Assembly (NCBI GenBank): GCA_025093985.1 | Contig: JACAAK010000023.1 | Location: forward strand, 1 to 64,000 | DNA: 64,000 nt | Reading direction: 5' to 3' | From: Calvatia gigantea | Taxonomy: Eukaryota; Basidiomycota; Agaricomycetes; Agaricales; Lycoperdaceae | Shown here: in pieces, positions 43,968-56,361 of the stretch | Layout: each line of letters begins with the position of its first letter | Numbering within the stretch: the first letter of the stretch is position 1 | Made by a program: the position numbers and the translations under genes | Notes under the pieces: generated by a model | The model's database searches: none | Seen by the model: the letters and a program-made list of their open reading frames with translations, nothing else | What the model was told of the DNA's origin: nothing

Positions 43968-44570
43968 TGTTACATGTGTTACTTTACTTCGCAACCAGGC
44001 CCAGATCATCTCCACTCAGGGAGAGGTTCAACGCTATAGCCCAGGAGTATATGACAAGTCTCAATGACTTTTGTGCAGACTTTGGATCACTCCCTCAAGT
44101 AGAAGCTCATGCTTGTCTGAGAAGTCTGAGTTAAATGTCACTGCAGTCCCCAAGGTTGTTAACCTTGTAGCAGATGAGTGAAGATAAGGAAGCTTGTTAC
44201 TAGAATAACCTAAGGTAATACAGAGGTACTACTTAAGGTTTATATACTAGCTATGCATAAGGGATGAGTAATTACATAGTAAAAGGGTATGAGTCAATGG
44301 GAGACTACTACGAGTTAATTGGTAAGCTAAGGAATCATAGGGAATGGAAAAGAAGCGATATGAGTCATAGAAAGGCTGGAGACAAGTAGATAGAAGTCTA
44401 ATAGTGAGAAAACAGAAATGATGACTAGGAATGAGTCATAAGAAGCAAAGGTAGAAGTACATGTGATAAATAAATAAAGAATGGACTGGGGTATAGAGGA
44501 AGAAAGTTAATACGTTAGGAAAAGAAGAAGTAAGGTTAGTCCACTATAGTCTAGAGGTAAGTTTGTAACA
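43968..44570 (-). repeat. Element G 5' LTR
   Basis: 603 bp, TGTTACATGT to GTTTGTAACA, followed by TSD ACCTT (44571-44575). Confidence 0.95.
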
Positions 44571-44575
44571 ACCTT

Positions 44576-44874
44576 AGTTGGGTAGAACCTCAGATTGCAA
44601 CTTAGGCCAAGACTTGAGGCTGAGTAAGGGAATGAGAACTAGAGGTGGTTAAGCATACTGAATACAGGAAAGTGTATGTACACTTAAATACAGAGAAAGT
44701 CATCTAGTTGAATGGATGGAGATACTACATAAAATGTCTGATAACTATGGTATGGTAGTATATGAGTCAGTACTCAGAGATTACTGGCACTGGAATAAAT
44801 GAAACAGGTACATAGTGGATACAGAGTTAGATGACAGGCACAGTGATACAGTGAAGACAGTAAAATCCACAACA
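44576..44874 (-). repeat. Element H 3' LTR, main piece
   Basis: Continues the Chr1 LTR begun at 18129: AGTTGGGTAGAACCTCAG to TCCACAACA. With 18129-18140 it totals 311 bp, the family size. A purine tract (AGGGGGTAA on the minus strand) follows at once. Confidence 0.9.
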
Positions 44875-44889
44875 TTACCCCCTAGTCAA

Positions 44890-45887
44890 GCTTCATGCCT
44901 TAGGAAGCTCATCAAAGTTCCCATGGACTACTGCTGTGGCAAGCACCTTCTTGGTGGTGCCAATGAGGTATCTTCCACTGTTGGACTACATGAAAAAAAC
45001 AGGTAAGTGGCTTTGGCTATTTTGGCAGATAGGGACTGGGACTCCTTTGTATGGGAACTCAGTGATTGTGGAGTTCTCCCAGTAGTTTTTGACTATCAAG
45101 TTCCAATAGTGTGGGTTACATTCTTGGCCAGGTAATACAATATGATAGCAGGTGGGTGGCTGAAAAACTGAGACTATCTGTAGTGGGGTAATGGTTTTGA
45201 TGAAGTGTCATAGGGCATTGACTTCTTCTTTCATTGAGACTGTAGTCTTTTCATTTATGAGGGTACTGGCTCAGACATTGGAGACAGGTGGAGGTCTTAT
45301 GGTATTGTGTAGCTCCTTGAGGGTATTGTGAATTCTGTTGACAAGCTCTTCAGTACTGGAGTCATTGGGGGTAGTGTCTCTACCAAGCAGGCAGGAGGCA
45401 ATGTTTCCTAACTCTAGGAAGATTTTGGCAATATTAATGCCTTTGAATACTTCAATGGCAAGGTCAATTCTACTGTATAGGCTGTTGACATGGGTTTGTT
45501 TGGTTGGGGTGAGTGAGGATTGGCTGAGTGCATGGAAAATGGCAGGAATGTGTTAGCTGGTTAATGCTGAGGCATTTTCAAAACCAGCATATATATCTGT
45601 GAAGGTGATGCAAGCAGTAGTGAGTGTGATGAGACAGTTGGTGTTCAATCTCTGGTTTTGGATGGTGATCATGGCCAGTTCTTCATTGGTAGCATTGTTG
45701 ACATCCTTGAGCAGGTCCTCAAGGAGCCCCTGGGCTGGAAATGGGGTTGTGGCCATATTAAAGCGAGTGCCACTTGGTGCAGGGGCTTTGTTATTTTCTG
45801 GGGTGAGAAGGGCACAGACAAGATTCTGGTGGGGTTGGGGTGAATGAGAAAGGCAATGGTGATGTGGCTAGATTGAGAGACAGGCAT
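44890..45887 (-). pseudogene. Element H ORF3
   Basis: Most diverged of the four ORF3 copies. Start MPVSQSSHITIAFLIHP at 45887, after pol by stop-Thr-Asn-Met, as in A and K. A frame change occurs near 45780, then MATTPFPAQGLLEDLL, CITFTDIYAGFENAS and FLELGNIASCLLGRD. At the site where A, B and K have TGA, H has AGA (Arg). Shows that ORF3 predates the split of the Chr1 copies. Confidence 0.72.
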
Positions 45888-45893
45888 GTTTGT

Positions 45894-48800
45894 TTAGCTA
45901 GTTGAGTTATTGTGTGGTTTTCTGGGTTTTCTGGGTTTTCTGCTCCTCTTTTTATGGGTATCCTCTAGATGTCTGTTTAGGTAGTCCTGTATGGCTTCTC
46001 TCATGTTTTCTAGGTTGGACTCCACAGTCCATGTATCTTCTTTATTACTATATCCCTTCCAGTGCACCAGGAATTGGTACCTCTTTCCATACTTCTGTCA
46101 CCCTCAGATTTCTTCAACCTCATATTCTTCTTCATTGTTGATGATGACTGGGTCTGGTGCTGGCAGTTCTTTCTGGCTCAGGAACTCTGCTGGTTATGCT
46201 AGTGTTAGCAGTTGTTCATTGAAGACATTGTGGATGGCCCATCCATCTAGTAGGTCAAGCTGATATGCCACTTCTCCTATTTTTTCCTTAATTTGGAAAG
46301 GCCCATACTGTTTCTGGCCTAGCTTCTTTGACTTTTGATTGGTATGGATATTCATGTTCTTGAACCATACCCTATCTCTATTTTGATATGTCTTGGTAAA
46401 GAGCCTGTTATCGTCATGCTGTTGTATTATCTTCTTTTGATATGACTGTAGTACTGATAAGGCATTGTCTTGGGCAGTCTGTAGATGTTTCAGGAACTCC
46501 ATTGCCATAGGGTTGTTTGTTGTTCCACCATTCTTCCCTTTCCATGGATGCCTTCCATAGTTCAGGAAAAACAGTGTTTCTTCTGTTTTTCCATGTTGCT
46601 TGTCATTGTAGTGGAATTCTGCTATTGGGAGCCATTCAGCCCAGTCATCTTGATCATAGTTGCAGTACAGATGGATGTAGTTCTCTACTTCTCTGTTGAT
46701 GTGTTCAGTCTGCCCATCAGTCTGGGGGTGGTATGCCATTGACAGGTTGCATTTTATACTGAGCCCTTTGAACAGCTCTTTGGTGAATTCTGATGCAAAT
46801 TGGGGCCCACAGTCACTGAGTACCTTCCTCAGTAGCCCATGTAACTTCTATATTTCATTGCAATAGATTCATGTGACATCTTTAGATGAAACATCTGTTG
46901 TCATTGCTACAAGCCATATTATTTTTGTGAATCAGTCAACAACAACCAGTATTGCATTCTTCCCTTTTGATTCTGGCAGGGGTCTGATCATGTCAATACT
47001 GATCTCTTCCCATGGCCCATTTGGTATAGGAAGGGGGTATAGTGGCAACTTGAGTGGGGCTGTCCTTGGCTTGTTTCTTTGGCATGTCTGGCAGTCTCAG
47101 ATGTATTTCTTTGTGTCTTTTCATACAGTTAGCTACTAATAGTCTCAAGTGATTAATTCTATCATCCTGTGTTGTCCTGGGTATCCTACATCCAGTGCAT
47201 TGTGGTATTGTTGTAAGACTTCTTCCTGTAATTTTGGGTCTAGTGGTATGTATACACTATTTCTATTGTAAACTGCTCTGTCTTCCTTGGTGAAAATTGA
47301 GTCCTCCTTCCATAGTTGAGTGGTGACCAGTGTCTCATGTTGAGGGTTTCTTCATATCCTTTCTAGAAGTATTGGTTTCAGGAACAGCTCTACTTATAGT
47401 AGCACCACATTGTTCATGCTTTTGGTTTGTAGCCAGCTTTCTCTAATTATGGTGACTAGTTTGTCCTTTCCCTCTTCTGGTGCTTGGTGTATATGTGACA
47501 GCAGGTCAGCTTTTGTATTGGCCTTTCCTAGTATGTGTCACAAGATAAAGTCATAGTCTTGCAGACATAGGTACCATCAGGCCTGTCATCCATTCAATTT
47601 TTGTGGTTCCCTGTAATATTTTAGGTTTTCGTGATCTGTCCATATTTTAAACCTCTCCTCAGCATCCAGTAGACAATGTCTCCATTCTTTGAGGGCATGG
47701 ACAATGGCCAGTAATTCCTTATTGTAGATCTTGTAGTTGCATTCTGCTAGTGAAAGTGTATGTGATGTGAATGCAATTGGATGCCATTTGTTTTCCTGCA
47801 ATTGTGATAGCACACCTCCCAGTGTATAATTTGATGCATCAACTTCTACTCAGAATTGGCCTTGTCTCTGTGGCAGGATTAAGGTGGGTTCCTCAGTGAT
47901 GTGCCTTTTTAGCTTGTCAAACACTAACTGGTGTTCTGTGCTCCATTCCTATGTGGCTGTTCCCTTTAGTTTGTTCAGTGGTCCTGTGATTTTGCTAAAA
48001 TCCTTGATGAAGTGCCGGTAGTAGTTGGTGAAGTCTAGGAACTGTTCTACCCCTTTGGTGTTCTTGAATTTGGGCCAGTCTCATACTGATTTGACTTTCC
48101 CTTCTTCCATCCCAATTTACCTTCATCCTACTTTGATACCTAGCATTAGGATTTCTTCTGCATCAAATATACACTTGGTTTGTTTAAAACACAGGTTGTA
48201 TTGGCTTGCTCACTCTAAGTGTTACATGTGTTACCTTCTTTGCAACCAGACCAGGAACATCTCCACTCAGGGAGAGGATTGACTGGCCTAGGAGTATTTG
48301 ACAAGTCTCAATGACTTCTGTGCAGACTTTGGATCACTCTCTCAAGTAGAAGCTCACGCTTGTCTGAGAAGTCCAAGTTAAGTGCCACTGCAGTCCCCAA
48401 GGTTGTTAACCTTGTAGCAGATGAGCGAAGATAAGGAAGCTTGTTACTAGAATAACCTAAGGTAATACAAAAGTACTACTTAAGGTTTATATACTAGCTG
48501 CGCATAGAGAATGAGTAATTACATAGTAAAGGGGTATGAGTCAATGGGAGACTACTACAGGTTAATTGGTAAGCTAAGGAGTCATAGGGATGTGTAACAG
48601 AAGTGATACAAGTCATAGGAAGCAGGAGATGAGTAAATAAAAGTCTGATGGTGGAATAACAGGAACGATGACTTGGAACAAGTCATGAGAAGCGAAGGTA
48701 GAAGTACACAGGGTAAATAAATAAAGAATGGACCAGAGTATAAGGAAGAGAAGGTTAATACAGTGAGAATAAAGAAAATAAAGTTAGTCTGCAGTAATCC

Positions 48801-48990
48801 GGAGGTAAGTTCATAACACTAAGAATCATATGGTTCACTCTTTCAGTTGTTCCTTTGTGTTACCTGGAATTGCAAAGTCATCTATGTAGTTCACAATATC
48901 TTTATTTTGTAACAGGTCCTAGAAGATGCTTGTCATCATGTGAGAGAAGGTTCCTAGTGAATTGCTTAGCCCAAAATACATGACCATTGG
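45894..48990 (-). pseudogene. Element H pol (partial), split by solo LTR S2
   Basis: Chromodomain near 46135-45940, integrase 47140-46194 (HPQTDGQTEHINREVENYI, YNDKQHGKTEETLFFLNYGR), RNase H 47813-47586, RT from about 48150 rightwards, cut at 48219 by S2 and resumed 48824-48990. Copia I then cuts it inside RT. Protease, gag and 5' LTR are outside the window. Confidence 0.87.
48220..48818 (-). repeat. Chr2 solo LTR S2 in RT of H
   Basis: 599 bp, TGTTACATGT to GTTCATAACA, TSD CTAAG (48215-48219, 48819-48823). Confidence 0.95.
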
Positions 48991-49153
48991 TGTTAAATCT
49001 CAGATCCATACCACTACATTGGTTCAGTCTATTTATAGCTGAAATAGATCATTAGAGTTCACTCTTGGGATAAGAGACAATCTAGCTCATGCTTACTCAT
49101 CTACAAACATCTTTAGCAACTACCTCAACACTCAAGTCTTATATTCCCAGTAA
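48991..49153 (+). repeat. Element I 5' LTR, first piece
   Basis: TGTTAAATCTCAG and following, matching the J LTR, then a jump of about 200 bp between two short AGAC-containing sites, so this LTR is internally deleted. Cut by K; TSD AGTAA 49149-49153 and 54712-54716. Confidence 0.9.
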
Positions 49154-49461
49154 TGTTACGACCTTAGTCTGATAAGACCTCAGGTTGCAGCTTAGGCTAA
49201 GTCTTGAGGGCGAGTAAGGGAAAAGAGCTAGATGGTTAAGTGTACTGAATACAGGACTATGTATGTATGCTTAAATACAAAAGGGGGCATCCAGTTGAAT
49301 GGATGGAGATAACTACATGAAACGTCCAATGACTACAGAGTAGTAGTTATGAATCAGAGCTCGGGGATCGCACAGGCAGGAATAACTGAAACAGGTACAC
49401 AACAAGGAGGGAATGCAGATAAGCATGGAGCTGATACAAGAATAGACTAGTGTTCACAACA
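49154..49461 (-). repeat. Element K 3' LTR
   Basis: 308 bp; differs from the partner at 54404 by about ten positions, all transitions. Confidence 0.95.
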
Positions 49462-49486
49462 ATACCCTCTGGTCAGGCTTCATACC

Positions 49487-50470
49487 TCAGGAAGCTTCGT
49501 CGAAGTCCCCATTTACTACGGCAGCGGCGAGTGCCTTCTTGGTGGATGCGATGAGGAATTCTCCACTGTTGGATTTTGCAAAGAAGACTGGCAAGTGGCT
49601 GCGACCGTCTTGACGGATAGGGACTGGGACACCATTGAAGGGGAACTCGGTGGTGGTGGAATTCTCCCAGTAGTTCTTGACTATTGATTTCCAGTAGCGT
49701 TGGCCTTTCTCTTGTCCTGGTAGTACAGTATGGAATCTTGTGGGAGGGAGAAAAACCGATGCAAGTTGCAGGGGGGTGATGGTTTTTATGAAGCGTCGGA
49801 GGGCATTGACTTCCTCCTTCATGGAGACCATGACTTCCTCATCCATGGGGGTATTGGTACGAGATGGTGGGGAGGGATTAACTGTGTCATGTAGTTTAGA
49901 GAGGGTGATGTGAATCCTGTCCACTAAGGTGTTGATGTCAGGATCTTCATTTGTTTTGTCTCATCCGAGAAGTTTCATGGCTACATCTGCGAGTTCAAGG
50001 AAGATGTTGGCGATGTCGAGGTGATTGAAGACCTCGAGGCCCAAGTCAATTCAGCTTTGGAGTCCTTGGACTCGGTCTTGTTCATTGGAGGTAAGGGTGG
50101 ACTGGTCTAGGGCTTGGAAGATGGTGGGAATATGCTGGTTGGTAAAGGAAGATATGTTGGTGAACCCTGCATACATGTCGGCAAAGGTGATGCATGCTGT
50201 GGCAAGGGTGATGTGTCGGTTTACAACTAATTGTCGGTTTTGAGCAGAGATGTTTTCAATTTCGCTGTTGGTTGCTTTGTCGACATCCTTGAGTAGGGCT
50301 TCGAGAAGTCCTTGTACTGGGGATGGTGTCTTTGCAAGGTTGTAGCGGGTTCCTTGGAGAGCAGGTGCTCGGCTGTTACCTGGTTCGGGAAATGGGAGGG
50401 AGGAGATTCTGGTGGGAGTGGGGTGGATGAGGGAGTCAATGGCAATGCAGTTGGATTGGGAGGCAGGCAT
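49487..50470 (-). pseudogene. Element K ORF3
   Basis: Exactly as long as in A (984 bp, 327 aa), start MPASQSNCIAIDSLIHP at 50470, two codons after the pol stop. Only one early stop is visible (TGA after KLLG), the site shared with A and B. The C-terminal block (49924-49487) is open: FIKTITPLQLASVFLPPTRF, FPFNGVPVPIRQDGRSHLP, STKKALAAAVVNGDFDEAS. Best-preserved copy of this unknown protein. Confidence 0.82.
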
Positions 50471-50476
50471 GTTTGT

Positions 50477-53318
50477 TTAATTGCTTTGTCTGGGTTGCTT
50501 GTGTGATGCTTTTTTGTGTTTCTTGCCCCCTCTTTTATGGGTATCCTCCGAATGCCTCTTTTGGTACTCCCTTATGGCGTCTTTTGTATTTTCCAGGTTG
50601 GACTCCGCTGTCCACGTATCTTCCTCATTGCTATACCCTTTCCAGTGGACCAGGAATTGATATCCCCTTCCTCGTTTTCATCGTCTGCAGATCTCTTCTA
50701 CTTCATATTCCTCTTCATTGTTGATGATCACTGGATCAGGTGGTGAAGGCAGCTTTTGACTTGGGAACTCCACCTCGTGCACTGGTGACAGGAGTTGTTC
50801 GTTGAATATATCATGGATGGCCCATCCATCCAGTAGTATCAGCCAATACACTGCTTTTCCTATCTTTTTCTTAATAAGGAAAGGTCCATACCGCTTTTGG
50901 CCTAGCTTCTTTGATGATTGATTGGTATGGATATTGGTGTTCTCTAGCCATACTTTATCCCCTGTTTGATATGTGTTAGCATGGGTTCTGTTGCGGTTGT
51001 GTTGTTGTTTCATCTTTTCTTGGTATGTCCGTAGTGCTGATGAGGCATTGTCTCGGGCGCGCTGTAATTGTTCTAGGAATACTGTGACAGCAGGATTGTT
51101 CATTATCAGCTCGTTTTTGCCTTTCCATGGATTCCTTCCATAGTTTAGGAAGAATGGTGTCTCCTGTGTTCCTCCATGCTGCTTGTCATTGTACTGGAAC
51201 TCTGCGATGGGGAGCCATTCCACCCAGTCATCTTGGTCATAGTTGCAGTACAGGCGGATGTAGGTCTCTACTTCTCTATTGATGTGTTCAGTTTGTCCAT
51301 CCGTTTGGGGATAATATGCCATTGATAGGTTTTATTCAATGCCGAGTCCCTTGAACAGCTCCTTGGTGAATTCTGATGCGAATTGAGGTCCTCGGTCACT
51401 AAGCACTTTCCTCGGCAATCTATGCAGCTTCCATATTTCATCTCGGTATATCCTTGCAACGTCCTTGGATGACGCATCTGTGGTTGTCGCTGAGAGTCGT
51501 ATTATTTTTGTGAAGCAGTCCACAATGACTAATACTGCATCTTTTCCTTTCGATTCTGGTAGTGGCCCGATCATATCGATGCTGATTTCCTCCCAAGGTC
51601 CACTTGGTATCAGGAGGGGATGTAGTGGCGATTTGAGCAGTGTCATTCTTGCCTTGTTCCTTTGACAGGCTTGGCATCCTCAGATATATCTTTTTACATC
51701 CTTTCGTATTGATGGCCACCAATAGTCCTGGCTGATTAGTTCTGTCATCCTATGCTGTCCTGGGTGTCCTGCATCTGGCATGTCATGGTACTGTACTAGG
51801 ATCTCTTCCCATAGCTTCTGGTCAGGTGGGACATATGCGCTGTTTTGCTTGTAGATGACTCCATTTTCTTCGGTGAGCTGTGATTCTTGTTTCTTTAGCT
51901 CAGCTAAGACTGTTGTTTCTCGTCGGGTTTGACTTCGAATTTGTCTGAGGAAGTTTGGTTCAATGAACAATTCTGCTCATAAAAGTACTGTACTGTCTGC
52001 GCCTTCTGTCTGTAACCAGCTTTCTCAGATCATAGTGACCAGCTTGCTTTCTTGTTCTTCTGGCATTTGATGGATTCGGGATAGCAGGTCAGCTTTTGTG
52101 TTTGTCTTTCCTGGCACATGTCATAGTGTGAAGTCATAGTCTTGTAGCCGCAGATACCACTGCGCTTGTCATCCATTTAATTTTTGTGGCTCCTGGTAGT
52201 ACTTGAGGTTTTCATGGTCGGTCCAGATTTCGAATCATTCTTCGGCATCTAAAAGGTAGTGTCTCCATTCCTTCAAGGCATGGACAATGGCCAGCAATTC
52301 TTTGTCGTATATTTCATAATTACATTCTGCTGGTGACAGGGTTCGTGATGTGAAGGCAACAGGGTGCCATTTGTCTTCTTGTAACTGTGAGAGTACTCCC
52401 CCTAGTGCATAGTCTGATGCATCGACTTCTACTCTGAACTGGCCATGTCTTTGTGGCAATGTCAGGACAGGTTCTTCAATAATGCACTTCTTGAGTTGGT
52501 CGAAAGAGTTCTGATGTTCTTGTGTCCATTCCTATGTGGCTGCTCCTTTGAGTTTGTTTAGGGGCCCTGCGATCGTGCTGAAGTTCTTGATGAAGCAATG
52601 ATAGTAGTTTGTGAAACCCAGGAACCTTTCGACCCCTTTGGTGTTCTTGGATTCAGGCCATTCCTGTACTGATTTTACTTTATCCTTCTTCATTTCGATT
52701 TGTCCATGTCCCACTCAAACTCCTAGCATTGCGATTTCTTCTGCATTGAAAATACACTTGGTTCGCTTGAAGCATAGATTGTACTGGGCTGCTCATTCCA
52801 AAAATCATACTGTTCATTCTTTTAGCTGCTCTTTAGTATCCCCTGGGATGGCGAAGTCGTCCATGTAGTTTACAATGTCTCTATTTTGTAAAAGGTCATG
52901 GAAGATGCTTGTCATCATTCTGGAGAATGTTCCTGGCGAGTTGCTTAGGCCAAAATACATGACCATTGGCTCGAAGAGTCCTTCATTGGTGAGGAAGGCA
53001 GCTTTCCATTCGTCTCCCTCTTTGATCCTGACATTGTTATATCCCCAGATGATATCCAACTTGTTGAAGTATTTTGCTTTCCCAAGCTTGTCAATTACTT
53101 CTCCAATTCTTGGTAATGGTGTTTTATCTTTGACTACTATGCTGTTCAGTCGTCTGCAGTCTTGGATCAATCTTTTAGATCCATCTTTCTTTGGGATGAA
53201 GAATGTTGGTGCTGCATATGGAGATTTCGATGGCTGTATTCATCCTGATTCTAGGTTTTCCTTGATAAATGACTTGAGTTCGTCCTGTTCTTTAACTGTC
53301 ATATTGTATGTTCCTGCT
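50477..53318 (-). pseudogene. Element K pol, protease missing
   Basis: Starts by a junction to RT (YNMTVKEQDEL region). RT 53170-52814 with YMDD near 52865; RNase H 52459-52235; integrase 51970-50678 (YKQNSAYVPPDQKLWEEIL, IDMIGPLPESKGKDAVLVI, YPQTDGQTEHINREVETYI); C-terminal chromodomain about 50720-50550. Few stops, all transition type. Lacks protease, so it would need one in trans. Confidence 0.92.
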
Positions 53319-54324
53319 TTCCGCAGTTGTAGCATATTAACCCCTTGGGCTTTTTGCAATCCTTGGTGATGTGGCCAAAAATGCTGCAGTTGTAGTACTT
53401 TGGTTCTCCTTTGTCATTGAAGACGTGACGCCTGCTTCCTATCTCCATGGGCTCACCCATTCCTCCATAGGTAGTGCTGGTGTTTGTTTTCCTGTCTCCT
53501 TGGTATTTGGATGCCTCGTATCCTTGTCTGACAGACAGTATGGCTTCTTTCCATTCTGCATATGTGTCTGGCCTGGCTGAGGGTGGGTAGCCCATGATTG
53601 TATGTATGATGTCTTGTTGGGCATTCTTCCTAAGTAGGAACATAGCATGCTTGCTGTCAGTCTTGGCCTTGCTTTTCAGTACCTCGAATTCAATCAAGTA
53701 ATCAGTGGTGTTTCGGCTTCCTTGTTTGAATTTTTCAATCTGCCATTCCGCTTTGCTGTTTGAGGCGTCGTTGGAGAAGGTTCTCCTAAATTCCTCGGAG
53801 AAGACCTTTCAGTCCACTGAATCCTCAGATTCTAGGATAGCTGGTGCTCTCATAGCTGCATATGCTCCCACAGTTCCTCCTCACAGTCTGGCTAAGACTG
53901 CTATGGCTTTGTCGTCTGCTGAAACTATCTTGTTGAATTTCATGAAGAGCGTCATTGCTCTCCACCAGTCGTCAAACTTGGTGTGGGTGCCGTCGAAAAA
54001 TCCCAGATCTGGCACTAGGCCTTTCCCACTGGGCATTGCTGTGGGCACTACTGCGTTATTGGTCATGTCGGAGTCAGTTTCTGATTCTGTTTCATCTGAA
54101 CTTGATTCATCTGATTTCTCCTGGTGTACTATCTCTTCTTCTGCTAGGTCGAGTTCATTCAGAAGTTCTGATAACACTTCTTCTTCTGCTGGGTTTACTC
54201 CGGGTTCGTCATGTATTTCCTCAGGTACTTCGGGGTTCCCTGTTTCTTCTTCATCTGATGTTTCGGATTTGTCATTGGTGACTTCAAGATTTGGTTGTCT
54301 GTATTCATCTGGGTTCGAGCTCAT
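53319..54324 (-). pseudogene. Element K gag, truncated after the first zinc knuckle
   Basis: Start MSSNPDEYRQPNLEV at 54324; GFFDGTHTKFDDWWRAM; first knuckle partly lost ([14 protein letters not shown], Cys to Tyr), then CYNCGK and the deletion joint at about 53320. One frame, with a few stops. Confidence 0.88.
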
Positions 54325-54403
54325 ATACTAGCTCCTGAGTTGTTTCTGTTCAGGCCTGTTTCAGCTTACTCCTTGCAAGGTGAGGTGGGGACGCTTAACC
54401 AAA

Positions 54404-54711
54404 TGTTACGACCTTAGTCTGATAAGACCTCAGGTTGCAGCTTAGGCTAAGTCTTGAGGGCGAGTAAGGGAAAAGAGCTAGATGGTTAAGTGTACCGAAT
54501 ACAGGACTATGTATGTATGCTTAAATACAAAAGGGGGCATCCAGTTGAATGGATGGGGATAACTACATGAAACGTCCAATGACTATGGAGTAGTAGTTAT
54601 GAATTAGAGCTCGGGGATCGTGCAGGCAGGAATAACTGAAACAGGTACATGACAAGGAGAGAATGCAGATAAGCATGGAGCTGATACAAGAATAGACTAG
54701 TGTTCGCAACA
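54404..54711 (-). repeat. Element K 5' LTR
   Basis: 308 bp, TGTTACGACC to TTCGCAACA, followed by TSD AGTAA. The primer site left of it (plus ACGCTTAACCA) keeps the ancestral 11 nt. Confidence 0.95.
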
Positions 54712-54737
54712 AGTAAGTTACGACTACCCTCCACTAC

Positions 54738-55342
54738 TGTTATGTGCGTTACCTTACTTCACAACTGGGCCCGGATCTTCTCCACTCAGGAAGAGGTTCA
54801 ATGCTATAGCCCAGGAGTATATGACAAGTCTCAATGACTTCTGTGCAGACTTCGGATCGCTCCCTTGAGTAGAAGCTCGCACTTGTCTGAGAAGTCTGAG
54901 TTAAATGTCACTGTGGTCCCCAAGGTTGTTAACCTTGTAGCAGATGAGCAAAGATAAGGAAGCTTGTTACTAAAATAACCTAAGGTAATACAAAAGTACT
55001 ACTTAAGGTTTATATACTAGCTATGCAAAGGAGATGTGTAATTATGTAATAAAAGGGTATGAGTCAATGAGAGACTACTACGGGTTAATTGGTAATCTAA
55101 GGAGTCATAGGGATATAGTAAAAGAAGCAATATGAGTCACAGGAAGTAGGAGACAAGTAGATAGAAGTCCAATGGTGGGATAACAGAAATGATGACTTGG
55201 AACAAGTCATAGGAAGTGTAGATAGAAGTACACAAAGTAAATAAATAAAGAACAGACCAGGGTATAAGGAAGAGAAGGTTAATATGATGGGAATAAGGGA
55301 AATAAAGTTAGTCCACGGTAATCCAGAGGTAAGTTCATAATA
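54738..55342 (-). repeat. Chr2 solo LTR S3 in the LTR of Copia I
   Basis: 605 bp, TGTTATGTGC to TTCATAATA; the terminal CA is TA here. TSD ACTAC (54733-54737, 55343-55347). Confidence 0.94.
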
Positions 55343-55347
55343 ACTAC

Positions 55348-55386
55348 TGTAAAGCTACTGTGGTATTTTGTATGCTCATCTCAACA
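55348..55386 (+). repeat. Element I 5' LTR, last piece
   Basis: Ends CATCTCAACA, matching the J LTR end, directly followed by the primer site. Confidence 0.85.
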
Positions 55387-55399
55387 GGTTATGGGCCCC
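55387..55399 (+). promoter_or_regulatory. Copia primer site in I (initiator tRNA anticodon arm)
   Basis: GGTTATGGGCCCC, identical in J. Its reverse complement GGGGCCCATAACC fits the anticodon stem-loop of initiator Met tRNA (CAU flanked by CCC and AACC), the half-tRNA type known from Drosophila copia and yeast Ty5. Confidence 0.7.
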
Positions 55400-55583
55400 A
55401 ACTACTGCTCACTCAGACTGTGTTTAGCAATGCTGGTAGAGTTTGAGGAGGCTATGGTCATTTACAACCTGGGAGACAGTAGTGTCTTTGGTCCACTTGA
55501 TCCTTCAGTCCTATGTTGTTGATGCATACTTTTGTATATACTGTCGACTTCATGACACTGATTTGTTGTATTCATCCTTTTAG

Positions 55584-55932
55584 ATGTCTGGATCTAATGC
55601 AATTCCCTCTAGATTCATTCAGACCACTTTTAGGCAACTTCCTGTTTTACAGGGGGTTACTAACTATACTATCTGGTTGCTCTGTCTCTGCTCTGCCTTA
55701 ATGACTATTTTCTTGAATGACTGCGAATGGACTGGCTGGAATTTCTCTGGCACAGCTTTTAAACCAGTTGTTTATATTTAGTTCTTTGGACTGGACCATC
55801 CTACAGTCCCTGCTACCTCCATGCATACTGCTGTTCCCTCATGTCTGGGTTTTCTGATATTCATGACTGCTGAGGAGCAGAAGGCCAGTGGACAGGCTAA
55901 CAACCTGCAGACCCATGCTTTGGGGTTAATTG
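55584..55932 (+). pseudogene. Element I gag, N-terminal part
   Basis: Start MSGSNAIPSRFIQTT at 55584; QLPVLQGVTNYTIW and ALMTIFLNDCEWTGW, then a TAG after KPVVYI. Cut by J (TSD AATTG) and resumed at 62790. Confidence 0.88.
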
Positions 55933-56361
55933 TGTTAAATCACAGATCCATACCACTATGCTGGTTCAGTCTATTTATAGCTGAAACGGATCATGTTCGA
56001 TCACTCTTGGGATGAGAGACTTTAGCTATGGATTCCTGTACTTTGTACATAGGAAACAGCATTATACTGCATGTATTGTAGCTGGTAGGACTATTCTATT
56101 AGATAGTTGCTGTTTACGCATGTTACTCTGTTATTGCTATTGGTAGTAAATAGCTCACCCTGTTTCAGGTTGTAGGGCATTTCTACAGTATATAAACACC
56201 TAGAGTACGTATTGATTCCTCAGACAATCTAGCTTCTGCTTTACACATCTACTACTCTTCTTAGTACTTTCTTATCTCAAGCACTATATCTCTCAGTGAG
56301 TATACGACTACCCTCCACCACTGTGTCTACTGTGGTCTGTTTTAGTATGCTCGTCTCAACA
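55933..56361 (+). repeat. Element J 5' LTR
   Basis: 429 bp, TGTTAAATCA to TCTCAACA. TATA box TATATAAACA near 56190-56200. Confidence 0.96.

Larger units (their letters stand above)
18141..44570 (-). mobile_element. Element G: Chr2 chromovirus, split by F and solo LTR S1
   Basis: LTRs 18141-18743 and 43968-44570 (603 bp each), TSD ACCTT. Without F (19532-36267) and S1 (38307-38911) it is 9079 bp, against 9092 bp for F without P. Minus-strand order: 5' LTR, leader, gag, protease, RT, RNase H, integrase, chromodomain, three-part 3' module (ORF3, ORF4, ORF5), 3' LTR. F sits within the 3' module. Confidence 0.94.
49154..54711 (-). mobile_element. Element K: Chr1 chromovirus with internal deletion, in the LTR of Copia I
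   Basis: LTRs 49154-49461 and 54404-54711 (308 bp each), TSD AGTAA. It is 5558 bp, 786 less than A, which equals the loss of zinc knuckle 2 to protease near 53320. Pol and ORF3 keep one frame throughout. Sequence is close to A. Confidence 0.96.
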
